DNA from: Thermoleophilia bacterium UBA6103
GTDB lineage: Bacteria > Actinomycetota > Thermoleophilia > UBA2241
DNA length: 64,000 bases
NCBI GenBank assembly: GCA_002423545.1
Contig: DIWP01000001.1
Span: 62,001 to 126,000, forward strand
Direction: 5' to 3'
Shown in pieces: positions 17,042 through 25,164 of the stretch (position 1 is the stretch's first letter; each line of letters opens with the position of its first letter). A program made the translations under genes and the position numbers. The notes beneath the pieces are model-generated. The model was given only the letters and a program-made list of their open reading frames with translations. It did no database searches and was not told the DNA's origin.

Positions 17042-18028
17042 TCAGCTGTCGGTCGGCGGCACGGGAGCTCGGGCGCCGTGCGACGCGAGGGCCGCCGGCA
17101 CGTGCTGCTCCAGGGCCGTCAGATGCGGCATCTCGACACCCAGCTCGCGCCCGGTCGCGACGACGTCGAGGAAGACCTGCGCGCGATCCGGGTGCCGGTC
17201 GTAGAGCTCGATCATGCGCTCTGCCACCTGGTTGCGCTTCAGCGTCGCCGGGATGAGGCGGGAGGCGAGGCGGCTCGAGAGGTAGAAGGGCATGACCTCC
17301 CGGAAGGCGCGCACGTCCACGCCCAGGCGTTCGCAGACCAGCAGCGCATCGCGGACGGCCAGGACGGCCTGACGCATGGAGGCGGGATCGCGTTCGAGCC
17401 GATCGATCCCGCCCGACTTGAAGCTCGCGCCGATGAGCCCGGCGGCGATGGCGAACACCACCTGAGACCAGTGCTCCATCTCATGACGAACGCGGGGCTT
17501 GAGGTCTGCCGACGCGAGAGCGACTGTCACCCGGTCCAGAGGGTCCGACGCAGAGGCGGTGAGGGAGCCTACCGCGACGGCCGGGAGCAGGGCCGCCTGC
17601 AGGGAGCGTCCGTCGGGAGAGAGCGTCCCGCCGGCCGCGGGCATGCCCCACACATACTGGGACCGAGGCAGGGCGGCATCGACGTCGTGGGCGCCGGTCC
17701 AGAGGCTCATCAGGAACAGGACCGGCGCGTCGGCGGCCAGGTCGGCCACCTGTGGGAGCGCCGCCGGCAGCTCGTTGTGCGTGACGCTGACCAGCATCAG
17801 TTCGTGACCTGGGAGCGGGTCGCCATGCATCATGACCCGCGGCGCGTACCTCTCGCGGCGCGTGACAGCCGGCCGGTGGCGGCCGTCAAGGACATCCAGC
17901 GCCAGGCCGTCGGTGAGTTCGGCGGCCCGGCGCCGCCGGACGAAGTGTGTGACCTCATGGCCGGCTTCGGTGAGCACCCATCCGTAGAGGCTGCCCATGG
18001 CACCGGCGCCGAACACGAGGATCCTCAT
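17042..18028 (-). CDS. 2-dehydropantoate 2-reductase-like protein (ApbA/PanE family)
   Basis: 328 residues. The NADP-binding Rossmann motif is MRILVFGAGAMGSLYGWVL at the N-terminus, followed by a C-terminal ApbA domain with ASFKSGGIDRLERDP and PFYLSSRLASRLIP. The family reduces ketopantoate to pantoate in coenzyme A synthesis, but many paralogues act on other 2-oxo acids and the usual catalytic Lys/Asn context is only partly matched, so the pantothenate role is not certain. The ATG at 18028 is the natural start before the Rossmann strand. Upstream gene of the MFS exporter; divergent from the phosphoesterase gene. Confidence 0.82.
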   Translation of the reverse strand: MRILVFGAGAMGSLYGWVLTEAGHEVTHFVRRRRAAELTDGLALDVLDGRHRPAVTRRERYAPRVMMHGDPLPGHELMLVSVTHNELPAALPQVADLAADAPVLFLMSLWTGAHDVDAALPRSQYVWGMPAAGGTLSPDGRSLQAALLPAVAVGSLTASASDPLDRVTVALASADLKPRVRHEMEHWSQVVFAIAAGLIGASFKSGGIDRLERDPASMRQAVLAVRDALLVCERLGVDVRAFREVMPFYLSSRLASRLIPATLKRNQVAERMIELYDRHPDRAQVFLDVVATGRELGVEMPHLTALEQHVPAALASHGARAPVPPTDS

Positions 18029-18219
18029 CGTCCCTCCACCTGCGTGGTCTTCTGTGGATGGTCTTCACAGTAGGGTGATAGTGTACCTTCCCCCCGGACA
18101 AGCGCTGCCCGGTGAGGAGGCGGCCGTCGGCCGCCGACACGAGTGAGCTCGGGGCCGAGATGCCGGTGCCTGCGGGCGGTCTGCACGGTACAGGCGGCCC
18201 AGGATCGGGGTGAGGCGTC

Positions 18220-18933
18220 GTGGAACAGCACGCGACCGTGCCAAGCGCGGACGGCGCCGATCCGGTACGGATCGGTGTGCTGTCGGACACACACGGCCGG
18301 GTCGATCCGGCGGTCCTGAGCGCCTTTGCCGGCGTGACCCACATCATCCACGCCGGCGACGTCGGCAAGCGCAGCGTCCTTCGCCGTCTTGAGGCGGTCG
18401 CACCGGTCACCGCCGTGGCCGGCAACGCCGACAGCGGCCGGCTGGCAAAGGAGCTCCCGGCTCAGGCGATGGGCGAGGCCGGCGGTGTCCGCTTCCTCGT
18501 CGCCCACAAGCCCAAGCAGCTCAAGAAGCTCCTGCGCCGTGGCGTCCCGGAGGGTGTCGATCTGATCGTCACCGGACATCTCCACGAGCCTTCGGCGGCG
18601 TGGGAAGACGGCGCCCTGCATCTCAACCCCGGCACCGCCAGCGCGCCGGAGGAAGGCGACCCCGCGCCGACCATCGCCGTGGTGAGCCGCTTCGGCGACA
18701 GCCTGTCGGTGACGTTCATCCCCGTGCTGCCCGGCCGGGAAGACGGCGGTGCGCAGCCGGCAGGGTCCGCCGCCGAAGATGCCCGGCGGGACGAGAAGGG
18801 AACGCACCCGGTATCCGTCGCCGATGTACAAGGCGACGATGTCGTGCCGGCGCACGGAGAGACCGCCGTCACGGGCCCTGCCGCCACCGGTCCGGCCGCC
18901 GCCGTTTCAGCCGCCGCCGGCGCGGTCACGTAG
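18220..18933 (+). CDS. YfcE/MJ0936-type metallophosphoesterase
   Basis: 237 residues. Seen: GVLSDTHGRVD, IIHAGDVG, VAGNAD, LVAHKPKQ and VTGHLHEPS, the ordered metal ligands of calcineurin-like phosphoesterases, and LNPGTAS as in the YfcE group. Here GNCD/GNHD is replaced by GNAD, a known variation whose effect on metal binding would need testing. The last 70 residues are Ala/Gly/Pro-rich and outside the fold. Start is GTG 18220; no strong ribosome site. Acts on phosphodiesters in vitro in related proteins; physiological substrate unknown. Confidence 0.85.
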   Translation: MEQHATVPSADGADPVRIGVLSDTHGRVDPAVLSAFAGVTHIIHAGDVGKRSVLRRLEAVAPVTAVAGNADSGRLAKELPAQAMGEAGGVRFLVAHKPKQLKKLLRRGVPEGVDLIVTGHLHEPSAAWEDGALHLNPGTASAPEEGDPAPTIAVVSRFGDSLSVTFIPVLPGREDGGAQPAGSAAEDARRDEKGTHPVSVADVQGDDVVPAHGETAVTGPAATGPAAAVSAAAGAVT

Positions 18934-19132
18934 CGGGCCGCTTCGACCCGTCGGTCTCGGGTCACCGCTCCAGCTCGAGCCGCTCGCCTACTCTCGTCCG
19001 CAGGTCGGTGATGTCCTGCATCGTCTCGTGCCGGGCACAGAGTGTGCGGCACGCGGTATCATCGCTCGAACCCGCCGCAGCGCTCCGGTGCCCGGGTGCG
19101 CACTCCGCGACGGACCGATCGAGGCGCATGTC

Positions 19133-20083
19133 ATGAGCACGTCCGGACAGACCGGCCACGAGTCGACCATCGCCGTCGTGGCCGCCATCGTCGGCAATCT
19201 GGCCATCGCCGTCGTCAAGTTCATCGCCGCGGCACTCACCGGCAGCTCGGCCATGATCTCCGAGGGTATCCACTCGGTGGTCGACACCGGCAACGGCGGC
19301 CTGCTGCTGCTCGGCATCCGCAAGGCCGGCCGGCCGGCCGACGGCTCGCACCCGTTCGGCTACGGCAAGGAGCTCTACTTCTGGAGCCTGATCGTCGCCA
19401 TCAGCATCTTCGGCATCGGTGGCGGCATGTCGATCTACGAAGGCATCCTGCACATCCAGCACCCCAGCCCGCTCAAGGATCCGCTCATCAACTACATCGT
19501 CCTCGGCGTCGCCATGCTGTTCGAGGCCGGTTCGTTCACAGTGGCCTACCGGCAGTTCCGCAAGGTCAAGGGTTCGCGCAGCACCATCCGCGCCGTGCAC
19601 GAGGGCAAGGACCCGAGCATGTTCACGGTCGTCTTCGAGGACACCGCCGCCCTGCTCGGCCTCATCATCGCGTTCTTCGGCGTGCTGCTCGGTCACGAGC
19701 TGGAGAACCCCTACTTCGACGGCGGCGCGTCGGTGCTCATCGGCGTGCTGCTGTGCAGCGTGGCCGTGTGGCTGGCGGCGGAGAGCAAGGCGCTGCTCGT
19801 CGGTGAGAGCGCCGACCCCGAGACGGTGAGCGCGTTCCGGTGCGTCGCGCTGGAGGAACCGGACGTGCAGCGCGTCGGCGACACACTCACGATGCATCTG
19901 GGCCCGCGCGACGTGCTGCTCAATGTGGGCATCGAGTTCGCTCCCGGCACCACCGTTGAAGCGGCGCACGCCGCCATCCACCGCATCGAGCGCCGCCTGG
20001 CCGACGACCACCCGGAGGTCAGACGGGTGTTCATCGAGGTGGAGCAGTTCGACGAGGACGGACGGGTGATGGACCCGTCGTGA
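19133..20083 (+). CDS. Cation diffusion facilitator (CDF) metal transporter
   Basis: 316 residues. The N-terminal membrane part has six predicted helices, with metal-site residues in EGIHSVVDTGNG (helix 2) and FEDTAALLG (helix 5), as in CDF zinc/iron/manganese exporters; the common HxxxD of helix 2 is represented as HSVVD. A cytoplasmic domain follows (VLLNVGIEFAPG, IHRIERRLADDHPEVRRVFIE). Exports divalent metal by proton antiport in characterised members; metal specificity cannot be set here. The ATG at 19133 is chosen at the start of the conserved region; the frame is open upstream for 384 bases only because of GC bias. Confidence 0.9.
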   Translation: MSTSGQTGHESTIAVVAAIVGNLAIAVVKFIAAALTGSSAMISEGIHSVVDTGNGGLLLLGIRKAGRPADGSHPFGYGKELYFWSLIVAISIFGIGGGMSIYEGILHIQHPSPLKDPLINYIVLGVAMLFEAGSFTVAYRQFRKVKGSRSTIRAVHEGKDPSMFTVVFEDTAALLGLIIAFFGVLLGHELENPYFDGGASVLIGVLLCSVAVWLAAESKALLVGESADPETVSAFRCVALEEPDVQRVGDTLTMHLGPRDVLLNVGIEFAPGTTVEAAHAAIHRIERRLADDHPEVRRVFIEVEQFDEDGRVMDPS

Positions 20084-20120
20084 CACCTCAGGTCATGGTC
20101 GAGCAGGAGGAGGAGTCACC

Positions 20121-20582
20121 ATGTACGAGGTCGCCGTCAAGGAGGTGCCTGAGCAGCCGGTCCTGAGGGTGCGCAGGCAGACCACGATGGATGGCGTCGG
20201 CGACGCCATGGGCGAGGCGTTCGACGCGATCATGGGCTACATGGGCCGGGCCGGGATCGCCTGGGCCGGACCGCCCCTCTGTCTGTACTCGGAGGATTTC
20301 GATCCCGAGGCAGGCGGCGAGATGCAGGTCTGCATGCCGGTGGCGCCGGGCACGGCAGGCGAAGGCGCCGTCGAGGCCGCGGTGCTGCCCGGTGGCCGCA
20401 TGGCGAGCACGATGCACCGCGGTCCCTACGACGCGCTGGGCCAGGCCTATGCGGCCGTCTTCGGCTGGATGGAGGAGCACGGACACCGTCCGGCCGGACC
20501 GTTGCGCGACGTCTATCTGACCGACCCGGAGCACACGCCGCCGGAGGAGTACCTTACCGAGGTGCTCTGGCCGATCGCCTGA
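20121..20582 (+). CDS. GyrI-like small-molecule-binding domain protein
   Basis: 153 residues forming a stand-alone GyrI/AraC effector-binding domain (SHS2 fold). Seen: VAVKEVPEQPVLRVRR, a PLCLYSEDFDPE strand, QVCMPV, VEAAVLPGGRMASTMHRGPYDALGQAY and DVYLTDPEHTPPEEYLTEVLWPI, the usual closing motif. Single-domain members bind or hydrolyse hydrophobic cations, or work as ligand-sensing partners. Strong ribosome site GGAGGAGG before ATG 20121. It has no DNA-binding domain. Confidence 0.88.
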   Translation: MYEVAVKEVPEQPVLRVRRQTTMDGVGDAMGEAFDAIMGYMGRAGIAWAGPPLCLYSEDFDPEAGGEMQVCMPVAPGTAGEGAVEAAVLPGGRMASTMHRGPYDALGQAYAAVFGWMEEHGHRPAGPLRDVYLTDPEHTPPEEYLTEVLWPIA

Positions 20583-20583
20583 G

Positions 20584-20607
20584 GCCGCGCCCGCTTCGGG
20601 TCGCGGC
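20584..20607. terminator. Bidirectional hairpin between convergent genes
   Basis: GCCGCG plus CCCG pairs with CGGG plus CGCGGC around a CTT loop, with one bulged T. It lies between the tail of the GyrI-like gene and the tail of the agmatine deiminase gene, the expected place for a shared terminator. No long T tract follows. Confidence 0.5.
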
Positions 20608-20612
20608 TGCGC

Positions 20613-21698
20613 TCATGTGGCGCAGTGTCCGGCGACGCAGAGCCGTGGATGCTGCTGGGTGACGCAGTGCACACCGCCGTCGGAGCGTGCCAGCGGCCAG
20701 CCGTCCACGGTCAGCACCTGGTGGGACGGGAAGGCGGCGCCGATGGACGCCACGGCCGGCCCATCCATGGCATCGCCGAACACCGGCATCACGATGCCCC
20801 CGTTGGCGATGTAGAAGTTGATGTACGAGGGCGAGAGCACGCGACCGGCGTACTCCCGCCGCAGCGGCTGACGTACAGGTACGACCTGGAGGCGACGACC
20901 CCGAGCGTCGCGAGCCGTCCGCAGTCGTTCGAGGTTCTCCTGCAGACAGCCGTACTGGCTGTCGGCGGGATCATCTTCGGCGAGCGCCAGTACCGTCGCT
21001 CGCCCGGCGAAACAGGCGAGGTTGTCGACGTGGCCGCCGGTGTTGTCGGCATCGAGGCGTCCGGTCAGCCAGATGACCTTGCGCGCGCCCAGGCAGTCGC
21101 ACAGCAGCCTTTCTGCCTCCGCGCGCTCCAAGCCGGGATTGCGGCACGGGTCCAGTACCACCTCTTCGGTGGTCAGGACGGTACCCTCCCCATCGACATG
21201 CAGGGCACCGCCTTCCAGTGTGAGACCGGCGACGAGGTGGCGAGCTCCGGTGAGAGAGCAGACTCGCCGGGCCATCTGCGCGGTCTGTGCGTACTCCCGG
21301 TAGATGCCGCCGTAGGCGTTGAATCGCCAGTCGATGCCCACCAGCCGGCGTCGGTCGCCGAAGACGAACGTCGGCGCCGTGTCGCGTGTCCACGAGTCGT
21401 CGATCGGCAAAGGCACGAGCGTGACCGGCCACGTCGTCTGATCGCAGGTCTTCGTCAGCAGCTTGCGGGCCTGGGTCACAAGGTCCGGCGACACGATCAG
21501 GCGCACGGGCTCGAACCGGGCCACCGCGGCGGCGATGGACACGGTCGCGCGGCGCGCCTCGTCCAGATCCCAGGCGGGCAGGGGCCGACACGGCCAGGCC
21601 ATCCAGCAGCAGTCGTGCGCCTCCCACTCGGCGGGCATGCGCAGACCCGACACGGCAAGCGATCGATCAGGCGGCACGGATGGCCTGCGGCACTCCAC
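20613..21698 (-). CDS. aguA: Agmatine deiminase (peptidyl-arginine deiminase family)
   Basis: 361 residues. Converts agmatine to N-carbamoylputrescine plus ammonia. Matches along the chain: GLRMPAEWEAHDCCWMAWP, DDSWTRDTAPTFV, GIDWRFNAYGG, LEGGALHVDGEGTVLTTEE, GHVDNLACF, SYINFYIANGGIVMPVF and the catalytic Cys in GGVHCVTQQHP near the C-terminus. Residues TRDTAP and GHVDN carry the Asp and His of the catalytic set. Start uncertain: GTG 21698 is furthest upstream, with later GTGs possible before GLRMPAEW. It could supply carbamoylputrescine to a nitrilase-family amidase such as the one at 57728, though the two are 36 kb apart. Confidence 0.9.
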   Translation of the reverse strand: MECRRPSVPPDRSLAVSGLRMPAEWEAHDCCWMAWPCRPLPAWDLDEARRATVSIAAAVARFEPVRLIVSPDLVTQARKLLTKTCDQTTWPVTLVPLPIDDSWTRDTAPTFVFGDRRRLVGIDWRFNAYGGIYREYAQTAQMARRVCSLTGARHLVAGLTLEGGALHVDGEGTVLTTEEVVLDPCRNPGLERAEAERLLCDCLGARKVIWLTGRLDADNTGGHVDNLACFAGRATVLALAEDDPADSQYGCLQENLERLRTARDARGRRLQVVPVRQPLRREYAGRVLSPSYINFYIANGGIVMPVFGDAMDGPAVASIGAAFPSHQVLTVDGWPLARSDGGVHCVTQQHPRLCVAGHCAT

Positions 21699-21734
21699 GG
21701 GGATCGTCCGGCTCGGACGGGGACGGCGTCGCCC

Positions 21735-23333
21735 TCACGATGCTGAGCCGCGCGTCCGTAGTCGTTGCGCCAGGTCCAGCTCAGGGTCGGTGCGCAGCTC
21801 GTCGGCGGTCGGCAGACTGTCGCGGCGCATCAGCTCGGCGAAGGCGGCGATCTGCGTGTCGCGGGTGCCCAGGATGCCGCACGGACGGTCGCTCGCGGCT
21901 CCGCCCGGGAAGTAGTAGACGAGGAAGTCGCGGTCCTGTGGCCGGCCGGCGATGATCGCGCCGGCGGGATCGCCGGCGTAGCCGGCGTAGCCCAGGCGGG
22001 TGTCGTACTGCTGCGTCCAGAAGAACGGTACTCCTGCGAAGGGCGCGCCGCGGCCGGCGATGTCGAAGGCGGCGGCGCGCCCGTGCTGCAGCGCCAGCCG
22101 CCAGTGCTCGATGCGGACCCGCAGGCCGGTGTGCGCGGCCGGCCAGGCGGCGATGTCGCCGGCCGCCCAGACGCCCGGCGCCACGCGCAGGTGCGCGTCG
22201 ACGCTGAGCGCGCCGTCGGAGAGCGTCAGTGCGCCGTCGACGAAGCCGGTGGCCGGCTGTACGCCGATGCCGACGACGACGATGTCGGCCGGCAACTCGC
22301 TGCCGTCGTCCAGTGTCACGCCGTGTACCCGGCCGTCGCCGTCCAGGGCGGTGACCGTACGGCCGAGACGGAAGCCGACGCCGTGCTCTTCATGCAGCGT
22401 TCGCAGCGCGGTGCCGACGCCGGGTCCGAAGAGCCGCGCGAACGGGACCTCCTCGAGCGCCACCACGGTGACGTCGAGGTCGCGGTGGCGCAGGCTCGCC
22501 GCGACCTCCAGCCCGATGAAGCTGGCGCCGATCACCACGGCCGAGCGTGCCCCCTCCAGCGCCGCCACGATCGACTCGCAGTCATCCCACGAGCGCAGCG
22601 TGAAGACCCCGTCGAGCTCGGCGCCGGGTACGCTGAGTCGCCGCGGTGCACCACCGGGCGCCAGAAGCAGAGCGTCGCCGGTCAGCACGACGCCGTCTTC
22701 GAGCGTGAGGGTCCTGCTCCGGACGTCTGCGGCAGTCACTCGACCGTGCAGACGCTCGATGCCGCGCTTCTCGTAGAAGGCGGCCGAGCGCAGCGGCATC
22801 CATGACGCGGGCATGGCGCCGGAGAGCAGGTCCTTGCTGCAGTTGGGCCGGTCGTAGGGCAGCCGGTCTTCGGCGCTGATCATGACGATTCGACCGGCGA
22901 AGCCGGCCTGCCGCAGCGCTTCCGCAGCGCCGGCGCCGGCCGCTCCGGCGCCGAGGATGAGCACCGTACGCCGGTCGGCTTGAAGGTCGAGGTCGGTCAT
23001 CGGCATCGCCCGCGTGCCGCGGTCGTCATCGGGCACCGTCACGTAGACGTCGTCGCCGTCTCTCCGGACCTGATAGCTCGGCAGACCGAAGAACGAGGGC
23101 GGTTCCAGCAGGTCGCCGTCCTCGGCGGAGAAGACTGCCTGGTGCCAGGGGCACACGAGCCGCTCGCCGTCGAGTACGCCGAGTTCCAGAGGCCCGTGGT
23201 AGTGCGGGCACTGTGCGGGGTAGGCGTGAAAGCCGGTAGCAGTCTTGACGAGCAGGCAGGACCGGTCCCCGACGGCGACCTTCCGCATGGTCCCGACGGC
23301 GAGGTCGTGGACTCCGGCGACGCGAGCTTCCAT
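21735..23333 (-). CDS. Rieske [2Fe-2S]/FAD ferredoxin reductase, AIF-like
   Basis: 532 residues. Residues 1-100 are a Rieske ferredoxin domain with CPHYHG and CPWHQ ligands. A pyridine nucleotide-disulfide oxidoreductase domain follows: first Rossmann motif LILGAGAAGAGAAEAL, second motif VIGASFIGLEVAASLR, and the FAD Asp in VWAAGDIAAWP. This domain order occurs in AIFM3-like proteins and in reductases feeding Rieske oxygenases; no oxygenase lies nearby. ATG 23333 has GGAGG 5 bases upstream, better than earlier in-frame starts. Probably transfers electrons between NAD(P)H and a small Fe-S partner. Confidence 0.9.
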   Translation of the reverse strand: MEARVAGVHDLAVGTMRKVAVGDRSCLLVKTATGFHAYPAQCPHYHGPLELGVLDGERLVCPWHQAVFSAEDGDLLEPPSFFGLPSYQVRRDGDDVYVTVPDDDRGTRAMPMTDLDLQADRRTVLILGAGAAGAGAAEALRQAGFAGRIVMISAEDRLPYDRPNCSKDLLSGAMPASWMPLRSAAFYEKRGIERLHGRVTAADVRSRTLTLEDGVVLTGDALLLAPGGAPRRLSVPGAELDGVFTLRSWDDCESIVAALEGARSAVVIGASFIGLEVAASLRHRDLDVTVVALEEVPFARLFGPGVGTALRTLHEEHGVGFRLGRTVTALDGDGRVHGVTLDDGSELPADIVVVGIGVQPATGFVDGALTLSDGALSVDAHLRVAPGVWAAGDIAAWPAAHTGLRVRIEHWRLALQHGRAAAFDIAGRGAPFAGVPFFWTQQYDTRLGYAGYAGDPAGAIIAGRPQDRDFLVYYFPGGAASDRPCGILGTRDTQIAAFAELMRRDSLPTADELRTDPELDLAQRLRTRGSAS

Positions 23334-23524
23334 GGTGTCCTCCACAGACTCGGCGGCTGGTCTTGCCGCCATCCTATCGGATGGTCGCAGGCGTTCTGGT
23401 CCGTAGAGCTCGCCTGCGACCCCCCCGGCATGTCGTCGGTCTGCCCAGGGTCGTCCACAGCCGCGCGTCCGGAGTGGGGCCGCGGTGCGCCGAGGCCGCC
23501 GCGGGACCCTCGTGGCAGGCCGAG

Positions 23525-24388
23525 CTACGGTGTGCCGGTGGGGTCCGCGAGGTCGACAAGGAAATCGTCGACTGCGCGACGAAACGGGACCGGAGCGCTC
23601 CACATGAGCGGATGGGCGCCCTCCGGCCAGAGGAACAGCCGGCAGTCGGGGACCGTGAGGGCCATCTCTTCGAGTCGCGCTCCCAGGTCGCCTATCACGT
23701 CGTCCTCCAGAGAGCCGCTCAGGAGCACCGGACAGCGGACCTGGTCCAGGTGTCCGCCGAAGGGGTCATGGTCCCCGTCCCGGACCAGCCGTTCAAGAAA
23801 GTCCGTGTCGGCCTCTATCACAGCCGGCCAGTCGGGACCGTGAGCCCTCCGCCAGAACCACGTCAGCGACTGCCTGCGCATGAAGCCTCCGAGTGAGTCC
23901 GCCGATCGCGGATGCTGGACGGCGGCCGACTCGTCGCGTCGTCTGTCGAGAAGCTCCCGGCGGGCAGCGATCTGCGCGCGGAGGTCGGCCGTCCGAAGCT
24001 GTGGCGGGCAGCTGTCGGCAACGACGCCCGTGACCAGATCGGACCGCTCGAGTGCCAGCAGGAGCGCGACGATGCCGCCGCCGCTGCTGCCCACCAGGAC
24101 GGCGGGGCCGAGGTCGAGGCGCTCCATCAGCGCGGCGACCACGCCGGCGGTGAGCATCCACCAGTCGGCGGGCCAGACGGTCAGCCGCGCGGAGCGCCCG
24201 GTGCCGGGTGGGTCGAGGGCAAGGCAGCGGAAGCGATGCCCAAAGTAGCGCAGCTCGGAGCCGAGATTGGCGGACGACGCCGTGTTGCCCGGCAGGAAGA
24301 TGAGCGCCGGACGACCGCCGGCGGCTCGCCGTGGCGGCCGTTCCTCGCGGTAGTAGATGTGGAGTCCGTGGTGGATGAGCGTCGGCAT
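23525..24388 (-). CDS. Alpha/beta-hydrolase
   Basis: 287 residues. The fold is shown by LIFLPGNTAS (oxyanion strand), DPPGTGRSA, the nucleophile elbow VGSSGGG with Ser as nucleophile, VLLSGSLEDDV with the acid, and WPEGAHPLMW with the catalytic His. The family spans esterases, lipases and haloperoxidase-like enzymes; no specific substrate motif is present. Monocistronic by spacing, 191 bases from the Rieske reductase gene. Confidence 0.85.
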   Translation of the reverse strand: MPTLIHHGLHIYYREERPPRRAAGGRPALIFLPGNTASSANLGSELRYFGHRFRCLALDPPGTGRSARLTVWPADWWMLTAGVVAALMERLDLGPAVLVGSSGGGIVALLLALERSDLVTGVVADSCPPQLRTADLRAQIAARRELLDRRRDESAAVQHPRSADSLGGFMRRQSLTWFWRRAHGPDWPAVIEADTDFLERLVRDGDHDPFGGHLDQVRCPVLLSGSLEDDVIGDLGARLEEMALTVPDCRLFLWPEGAHPLMWSAPVPFRRAVDDFLVDLADPTGTP

Positions 24389-24536
24389 GCGGCTTTCCCG
24401 TCATCCTACAATGCCGGACCTCTTCAAGCGGTACCCCCGGGACCATGCGATCGCACGAACGGCGTCCGCTGCCGGAACGTCATCGGGGAAGGGGGATCGC
24501 CGTCCGTGACGGTCCGACTGTCGCTGCCCGGGAGGC

Positions 24537-25004
24537 TCAGATGAGGAACAGGGCGCCGAACAGGTGGTAGGCCACGATGGCGGCGAAGAGGCCGAGCGTG
24601 AGCAGTGCGACGCCGAGCATGGACCGGTAGCGGCGCAGCAGGTACACGAGCACGGAGACGCCGGCGACAAGAGCGATCTTGACGATCACCGCCTGTGCCG
24701 GGTCGTCGGCGATGAGGGTGCGCATGAGGGGGTTGACCTCGATGGCGCCCTGCTCAAGCGCGCGGAGCGTGAAGGCCAGATCGAGGATGCTCAGAAGGTT
24801 CGCCAGCGCAAGGAGCAGGACCAGCGCCAGAGGGTTGTCGCGCAGAAAGACGAGCGTACCCTCCCACGCCGAGCCGACCCGTGAGGTCGACCGATGACGG
24901 CGGTCGAAGCCGGTGCGTCGCTCGCGCCAGACCCAGGTGCGACGGCTTCGTCGGTCCTCGGCTCGACGCTCGAGCGATGTCCGTCCTGGTACCCCTGTGT
25001 CCAT
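24537..25004 (-). CDS. DUF5658-type small membrane protein
   Basis: 155 residues. The first 55 are highly basic (RRAEDRRSRR, RRTGFDRRHRS); then come three predicted membrane helices at about 63-80, 95-115 and 125-150. LDLAFTLRALEQGAIEVNPLMR carries the Asp, Glu-x-NP pattern of the DUF5658 family. Start ATG 25004 is likely; a GTG at 25040 would add 12 residues. Function unknown. Divergent from the DUF2207 gene. Confidence 0.75.
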   Translation of the reverse strand: MDTGVPGRTSLERRAEDRRSRRTWVWRERRTGFDRRHRSTSRVGSAWEGTLVFLRDNPLALVLLLALANLLSILDLAFTLRALEQGAIEVNPLMRTLIADDPAQAVIVKIALVAGVSVLVYLLRRYRSMLGVALLTLGLFAAIVAYHLFGALFLI

Positions 25005-25164
25005 GTCCCGTCCGCTTCTGTGGAGGTGCTCCACGTTCACGCCTGATGCCTGGGGCTTTCCCGCGGCACACCGCCGGCAATCCTATGGGGGCGCCGAGGC
25101 CTGTACAATCGCGTCGGCGTCGTGCGCGTCGCCTGCCTGGACAACACGCGGAGGGAGCGTACGC

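Noticed and set aside
18749..19132. 128-codon N-terminal extension of the CDF transporter
   Set aside because: No similarity to the family and overlaps the phosphoesterase gene; ATG 19133 starts the conserved protein.
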